Assembly (NCBI RefSeq): GCF_014898815.1 | Contig: NW_026515547.1 | Coordinates: 496,001-560,000, forward strand | Reading direction: 5' to 3' | Length of the DNA stretch: 64,000 nt | DNA from: Panonychus citri | Lineage: Eukaryota; Arthropoda; Arachnida; Trombidiformes; Tetranychidae | Shown here: piece by piece, positions 58,185 to 64,000 of the stretch | Layout of the letters: the number at the start of each line of letters is the position of its first letter | Numbering within the stretch: the first letter of the stretch is position 1 | Position numbers and translations under genes: made by a program | The notes under the pieces: generated by a model | What the model was told of the DNA's origin: nothing | Databases searched by the model: none | Seen by the model: the letters and a program-made list of their open reading frames with translations, nothing else

Positions 58185-60154
58185 ATGGAGAGTAAAAGTG
58201 ACGAACCTCAAGAAGAGGTTAAAAGTTCTCTGAATTGTGAAATACCGACAACAAGTCAATAAATGATGAAGAGAAATCAAGTGATGAAGATGATGAGGAG
58301 GATTATCAAGTCGCCGGTACATCGAAATCAAATCAAGTGATTAAAAGTAAAGATGGTGAAGATGAAGAGGATGGTTATGATTCTGCTGATGATGATGAGG
58401 ATGTGGTTAGTGTTAATCGTTATGATACAGTTCCATCTTCTTCTGAGATTGAATTAATCCATGGTAATAAAACTGTTTCTGCTCTTGCTTTGGATCCAAA
58501 TGGTTCCAGATTAATCTCTGGTGGTGTTGATTATGAATTAAGATTTTGGGATTTTCAAGGGATGGACTCTAGTCTTGAATCTTTTCGAACAATTAAACCA
58601 TGCGAATGTCATCCGATTAAAAATTTAGAATATTCAACCAATGGTGATCTTGTCTTGGTTATATCTGGAAGTTGTCAGGCTAAAATTGTCGATAGAGATG
58701 GTTACGTAAAAATGGAATGTCCTAAAGGTGATCAGTATATTCGTGATATGGCCAAAACTCGAGGACACATTTCAATGTTAAATTATGGCTGTTGGAATCC
58801 AAGAGAACGAAGTGAATTCATTACCTGTTCAAACGATGGAACCATTAGACTTTGGAATGTTGAAAATGAGCTTAAAGAGCAGCGAAATGTAATCAAATGT
58901 CGTAATCAAGGTGGACTCAAAGCCATACCCAATGCGGTCAGTTATTCAAATGATGGATTACTAATCACCGCTGCTTGTACCGATGGATCGATCCAGGCCT
59001 GGGATCATCGTCGTAAAGTATATGTAAACAACAGCTTTTTAATTAGAAACGCTCATCAACCTGGCACCGAAACGTCATCTTTATCATTCTCTTATGATGG
59101 TAAATATTTTGCCACTCGAGGTATGGATGAGACACTCAAATTATGGGATATTCGTAATTACAAAACTTGCGTCCACTCGGTAAATGACCTGTTCAACCTA
59201 TTTCCAAACACCGATTGCTCCTTCAGTCCAGATGATAGATTAGTATTTACTGGAGTCTCATTGAAAAAAGGTGAAGACATTGGTTACCTTAAATTTTACA
59301 ACCGAGATACATTTACCCTGGAAGGAGAAATGAAAGTAGCACCAGCAAGTGTTGTCCGATCACTTTGGCATCCAAAACTAAATCAATTAATTGTAAGCAC
59401 CAGTAGTGGAATTGTCAAAACCTATTATGATGCCGCTCTAAGTGAACGAGGGGCCAAACTGTGTGCCGTTAAAACCAAGAAACGGTACAAAGATTCATTC
59501 GAGATCACAGCTCAACAGATAATAGCTCGTAAGTCCAATCAATTGTTTATATTAATTACCCTCCGAACCTAATCAATGTCTAAGCCCAGTTAAAGATGAA
59601 AACAACAACAACAACCATAAGTTATCATCTGTTGATATTTTAATTTCAGTTAATTGTTAAGATAAGTTGATCTTTGACAACAAATACTTGTGATTGAAAA
59701 AAAAAGTTGTTGATTAATTGGATAATCATCTGAGTTGACATTTAACTTATTTACTATTAATAATTTTCTATTGTTTTTTTTTCTAGCCCATTCTCTTCCC
59801 ATGTACAAACAAGACAAGAAGAAAAGTTGGAAAGTCGAAATGATGAAAGCACGTAAAGATCCCGTTAAATCTAAACGACCTGATTTACCAATGACCGGAC
59901 CAGGTCAAGGAGGTCGACTCGCTTCGGTTGGAGGTACATACGCTTCCTTTATGGCCCAAAAATTTGCAGCTCGAACTCGTAAGATAGACGATAAAGAAGA
60001 TCCTCGAGAAGCTTTACTTAAATTCGCTAAGAAAGCGGAAGAAGACCCATACTGGGTCGCACCCGCTTACCAATCGACTCAACCTAAAGCGATCTACCGG
60101 AAACCAGATGAAGAGGAAAATGATGATAATTATGAACCACCCGAGAAAAAATAA
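58185..60154 (+). CDS. WDR70: WDR70 WD40-repeat protein, frame break near N terminus
   Basis: Conserved nuclear WD40 protein (gastrulation-defective-1 family). ATG at 58185 opens MESKSDEPQEEVKSSLNC and stops at 58262. The acidic stretch typical of the family continues in the -1 frame (SSDEDDEEDYQVAGT, EDEEDGYDSADDDEDVV). This implies one missing base near 58257, or an unseen start. Exon 1 runs to 59528 and exon 2 is 59787-60154 (phase 1, donor GTAAGT, acceptor TTTCTAG). WD repeats include HGNKTVSALALDPNGSRLIS...ELRFWDF, SEFITCSNDGTIRLWNVE, TAACTDGSIQAWDHRRK and FATRGMDETLKLWDIRN. Exon 2 starts PHSLPMYKQDKKKSW and holds the family tail (TGPGQGGRLASVGGTY, DPREALLKFAKKAEEDPYWV, YQSTQPKAIYRKP). 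About 570 aa in all (human 654). AATAAA at 60292 is a likely poly(A) signal. The body is intact. Confidence 0.9.
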
Positions 60155-62025
60155 TAACCATCTTCAGGTATTCTAAAGGTTAATTCATTTAAATTAACAA
60201 TTTGTACAGTTTAATTTTCGTCTGGGAAATTTATTTATATTTATATGAATAACTAATTAACAAATTTAATTGAATCATTTCAATTGAAGTGAATAAATAT
60301 AATTAAACTCAATTGAGAGAGTGACAATAATCTGACCTTATTCAATTTGTTGTTTCATATCATTTTCTAGGTTAAGGATTGTGTTACCATTGTGATAAAC
60401 AAATTGTCTACTTTCTCATCTTATAATCAACGTTAATCAACAACAATTAACCTTCACGATTTGGTTTTAAAGATAATCAATCATCGATACGATGATTGTA
60501 ACAAAATTAAAAGGTACCTAATCAATTACTACATTGACACTTTTAAAAGATGATGACCCAATTGATTTACTTTCATTCCCAATCACATGGTTATAACAAT
60601 TTACCTTCACTTTTTTTTGATCATTTCACTAATTAGATCAATCGGCAATTAATCCGATTTTTTAACTAATACAACAAGTATCCATTAATTGACAATTTAT
60701 AATTACTCTCAATATTTAGTTCCTGAATCAATGCTGGTTTAATAACTGATCATATGCTGGTAATCATTTCAAAATCAAATCCTTTTACAGTTAACCAACA
60801 ATTTAACAAAATTAAGTTGATGATCAAATAAATCAACTAAATTTAGTGAAAAAAATGGATCAAATTATTTCACAGGAATATTATTAATCCAAATCAAATT
60901 AATCAATAATCAACTTCTATTAACTATCATCTCGTATTGAAAATTGAGTCTAAATTAATCTCGATTCATAATTAATTTAGTAATGAAAATGTAAATAATA
61001 ATAACAATTAATCAACTGATGATTATTTATATGTATTGTCTTCACAATTAACAAATGGAGATGATCAATATTGATTAGTATTGATTTAATTGAACTTGAT
61101 TAAAAACAACCTGAAAGGATTAATATTATTGATTGTTATCTGATTGATAATTAAACTCTTACCTTCATTTATAGCTGTGTCAATGTCTATGTTAATTTAC
61201 TAATGACTCTCTAATTGCATTAATTAACAGCCATTTTAACCAATTAAATTGTCGCAATAATTGATTACTGAGCTGTTAAGGTTTTATTAATCAACTGAAT
61301 CTCATGGTGTTGACTGAAACTAATCATGTATCAGAAACAAATTAGCTCTAAATTGCTGATTATTCATTAAAAGCATTATAATCATCTAAATAATATCAAT
61401 AATAAGAAATAAATTGTTATGATTAACTAATGAAAAGCTTTAATGATAAAAATGATATGAAACATTGTTCTTACAATGAACAATTAACTGATTACTTTTT
61501 TGATTCATTTCTTTTATTTTCTCACCAGTTAATTCCTCTCGTATTAACAATTATTATAATTGTGGAAACAATTGAAATGATCAATTTTCGATTCGTTTAC
61601 AATAAACCGATGAAAACACAAACGATTACGGAAATCAATCAACTTCAGAATCAAGACAATCATCAAATCTTCATCACAAGTCTATTCTTATACAAGGAGA
61701 GAGGCTAAAAGAAAGAGATGAAATGATGATAAAAAGAAGATAAATTATGAAAGAAAGATAAAAGAAAGAGGAAAACATTCTGGACGAAATAATCAAGTTC
61801 GCATTTTATGTTTATCGACTTACTAATCACTGTTTCTTGGTATCTTCTTATTAATACCATGATGAAGATCGAGGCCACTTAACTAATTGCTCCTTCCAAT
61901 TGGCTTAGAGCATAAGAAACTCTCGAAAGATATTGTAAGTATTTCGATTCCCACCTAGTAAATAGCCCTCCAAATGATAACATCATCTTCCTATCCCCCT
62001 TTTCATCCTCATCTTCACTATCATC

Positions 62026-62062
<37 letters not shown>

Positions 62063-62798
62063 CTCTTTTGATTTCGAATCGACTCTTATGGAAGTCACAA
62101 TAATTTTTATCGTTCGCAGTTCTGAATAACTAGATGTTAATCGACATAATTTGTATCGAATCTCTGTCTCTCTTTCAAGTTTTTTTTCTTCCATATTAAC
62201 AATCACAATCCTTCAAGGTCGTTAACTGTCATCATCATCATCTTCTTCTTCATCATTATCATCATCATTATATACTCTTACCATTTAACAGGTAGTACAA
62301 TAAACAATTCACCGTCGTCTTAATTACCATCATTTAATGTATAAGGTTCAATTCTAGTAGTTGAATCAAAAGTAACAATACCATTGTAACAACGATAATC
62401 ATCATAATAATTAACTAATTGTGCCAACAAAAATCATCATCATCCCTTATCATCATCATCATCGTCATCATCACATTGTAACATTGTCGTTGGTTGTGTA
62501 AACCAAATAACGACAAAATCGAGAGACAACAATATTAATATTAATCAACGATTGAAACTTTTTCTGTTCCATTTATAATTTTTATCCATCATCATTCATA
62601 ATCCTAATCCTGATCATCATCATCACCGATTGTGTTTTTTTTGTTACTTTTCTCATCTCATTGACCCTAATACAAAGTTCAAAAAATTGTACTTTCATTA
62701 CAATACAATTAATTTGTCTTGTTCCCAATTGTTTAACTTTGTTTTTCCAATTACAGTTTATTAATTGTCGGTTTAATCATCATTAGAAATAACCAACT
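60155..62798. other. AT-rich intergenic region with TC microsatellite
   Basis: No gene supported. A (TC)n run at about 62027-62060 and several CATCATCAT stretches (62230-62275, 62430-62475, 62585-62630) are the only structure. The part before 62799 should contain the transporter promoter. Confidence 0.55.
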
Positions 62799-63890
62799 AT
62801 GGATGATCTGTCAAACAATCGGATTAAATTTTTTCGCACAGCGTTGGTCTACCTGTCATTCCTTGGCATCGGCTCAGGGATGACAGTTTTGGGCTCATCA
62901 ATTCTGGACTTGGAGATACAAGTCCAAGAACCATACGAAGCCGTGGCTCGAGTTATCCCGATTCGAGCTGCAGGTCTAGTGGTTGGATATTTTTTCGGTA
63001 AGTTAATGAGAAACTTTTGTTAATCTGCTCAATTCAATTCACAATTAGATTCAATTTAATTTGGTTCATTTTCTCTGTTTATTTAGCTGGTCTGATCGGT
63101 GAACGGATGAATCCTCAGGTATTGATGTTTCTAACCAATATATTTGCTGGAATAACCTTTATATCAGCTCCATGGAATCATCATCTAACCGGATTAATGA
63201 TTGATTTCTTTCTCAGTGGTGTCTTTCTAGCAGCTAATAAAGTTTGTAAGTTACAATTAAATTGATCAAAAATCGGCAATTTAACTACAATTACAGTTCA
63301 AACATAAAACAAACAATTGAATGTTTACCTGTTTGTATGATATTCATTATGATTGATTATCGTTTCTTGATCAAACATCAACAATTTCATCAATTTAAAT
63401 TGTCTACACTTTGTCACTTTCTAATTCACAGTATTAATTAATCTTTTTTTTCCCTCCTTCTCTCAATATACAGGTTGTAATCAGTTTATCTTTTCAATTT
63501 GGGGCGATAAGAGTCCCCTGTACATTCAATTTCTTTACATGTGCTACGATCTTGGGTCATTTTTAGCTCCATTTTGGACGAAACCGTTTATACTACGAAG
63601 TAAAAGTGAACTCCTCGGCGGAACCAATTCAACTCAGTCCCTTTACAAACCTTCCGATGTTCGTATTCAATATCCTATCATGATGGTCGGCGCTGTTTTC
63701 AGTCTCTCGGCACTGGGATTCCTGATACTTCATTACACTGAACCTTATGTTAAACCCTTGCCCAAGAAAACCGTTAAAAAAGCTCCATCTCATGTTGAAC
63801 AATTTGATGGTAAACGTTGGCTCAAATGGTTAATCATAATCATGATGTGTTTCTTTACCCATTCAGCTCAAAGTGTTACTGATTTAATTG
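62799..63890 (+). CDS. Major facilitator superfamily transporter, MFSD4/NaGLT1-like (3' end outside window)
   Basis: Multi-pass membrane transporter of the MFS, resembling MFSD4/sodium-dependent glucose transporter 1. Exons 62799-62997, 63087-63245 and 63474-63890 (each phase 1) give 258 codons. The last exon ends at a GTAAGT donor and the gene continues past 64000. Exon 1 holds TM1 (RTALVYLSFLGIGSGMTVLG) and the start of TM2 (AAGLVVGYFF). Exon 2 reads AGLIGERMNPQVL, matching the G-x-L-x-D/E-R MFS loop, then further membrane segments. Exon 3 includes IFSIWGDKSPLYIQFLYMCY and DLGSFLAPFW, like the family's WG....Y.Q.LHF..G.GAFLAP block, a TM ending LGFLILHY, and the beginning of the second half (LKWLIIIMMCFFTHSAQS). 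Substrate is not predictable; glucose/sugar or urea transport is known for relatives. Confidence 0.85.
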
Positions 63891-64000
63891 GTAAGTTGAT
63901 TAACTAAATAGTTCTCCTTCTAATTCCAATTGCAAATTAGTATCAATGAGTTTTTCATTTTCCTCTCAATTCGTTAACTAATATATTTGTGTGATCAGTC

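Noticed and set aside
1..64000. CRISPR arrays, operons, ribosome binding sites, Rho-independent terminators
   Set aside because: The DNA is eukaryotic, with spliced genes; direct repeats present are microsatellites or segmental copies.
1..64000. tRNA, rRNA or snRNA genes
   Set aside because: No cloverleaf with A/B boxes or known RNA core was recognised by eye. A covariance-model scan would be decisive.

Overview
The window is eukaryotic nuclear DNA, strongly AT-rich, with introns that are mostly short (about 60-600 bp) and GT-AG bounded. Gene content is that of an arthropod: a gustatory-receptor-like 7TM chemoreceptor, a DEG/ENaC channel, a chitin-binding CPAP1-type cuticle protein, and ordinary metazoan housekeeping genes. 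AT richness, compact genes and lineage-type chemoreceptor/DEG-ENaC genes suggest a mite (spider-mite-like, perhaps Tetranychus). That is inference and I could not test it by search.

Layout. 1-4.2 kb: non-coding. 4.2-5.85 kb: four-exon chemoreceptor (+). 8.4-12.6 kb: five-exon ULK/Atg1 autophagy kinase (-). 12.6-23.7 kb: gene-poor AT-rich DNA with GA/TC microsatellites. 23.7-25.9 kb: intronless SET-MYND (SMYD4-like) methyltransferase (-). 26.7-37.9 kb: large inverted duplication of one Ser/Thr-rich nuclear-type gene ('G'). The left copy is nearly intact, and the right copy is rearranged and full of small deletions. A small unrecognised gene lies in the loop. 39.4-40.2 kb: CPAP1 chitin-binding protein (+). 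42.3-43.0 kb: gene-tail fragments and a MITE. 43.3-44.9 kb: three-exon DEG/ENaC channel (+). 45.5-45.9 kb: three-exon gene for a 71-residue secreted peptide (-). 47.3-47.9 kb: UBE2K-like E2 (-). 48.2-52.2 kb: a mosaic in which three members of an unrecognised small gene family (+) alternate with antisense fragments of PPWD1, GTF2F2 and UBE2K. 52.2-54.0 kb: PPWD1 (-). 54.9-56.1 kb: TFIIF beta, GTF2F2 (-). 56.7-57.8 kb: p47/NSFL1C-like p97 cofactor without a UBA domain (-). 58.2-60.2 kb: WDR70 (+), divergent from p47. 62.8-64 kb: 5' part of an MFSD4/NaGLT1-like transporter (+), running off the end.

The most unusual biology is in 26.7-54.6 kb. A small gene family with an unrecognised domain (here 'family F') has members that carry the first ~40 codons and 5' flank of the big gene G fused to the F domain. 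Around these genes, pieces of neighbouring housekeeping genes have been copied and stitched together. This looks like replication-based (template-switch) rearrangement making chimeric genes. Part of it could instead be assembly error, because several frame breaks (right arm of G, PPWD1, WDR70, one F gene) are missing-base type.
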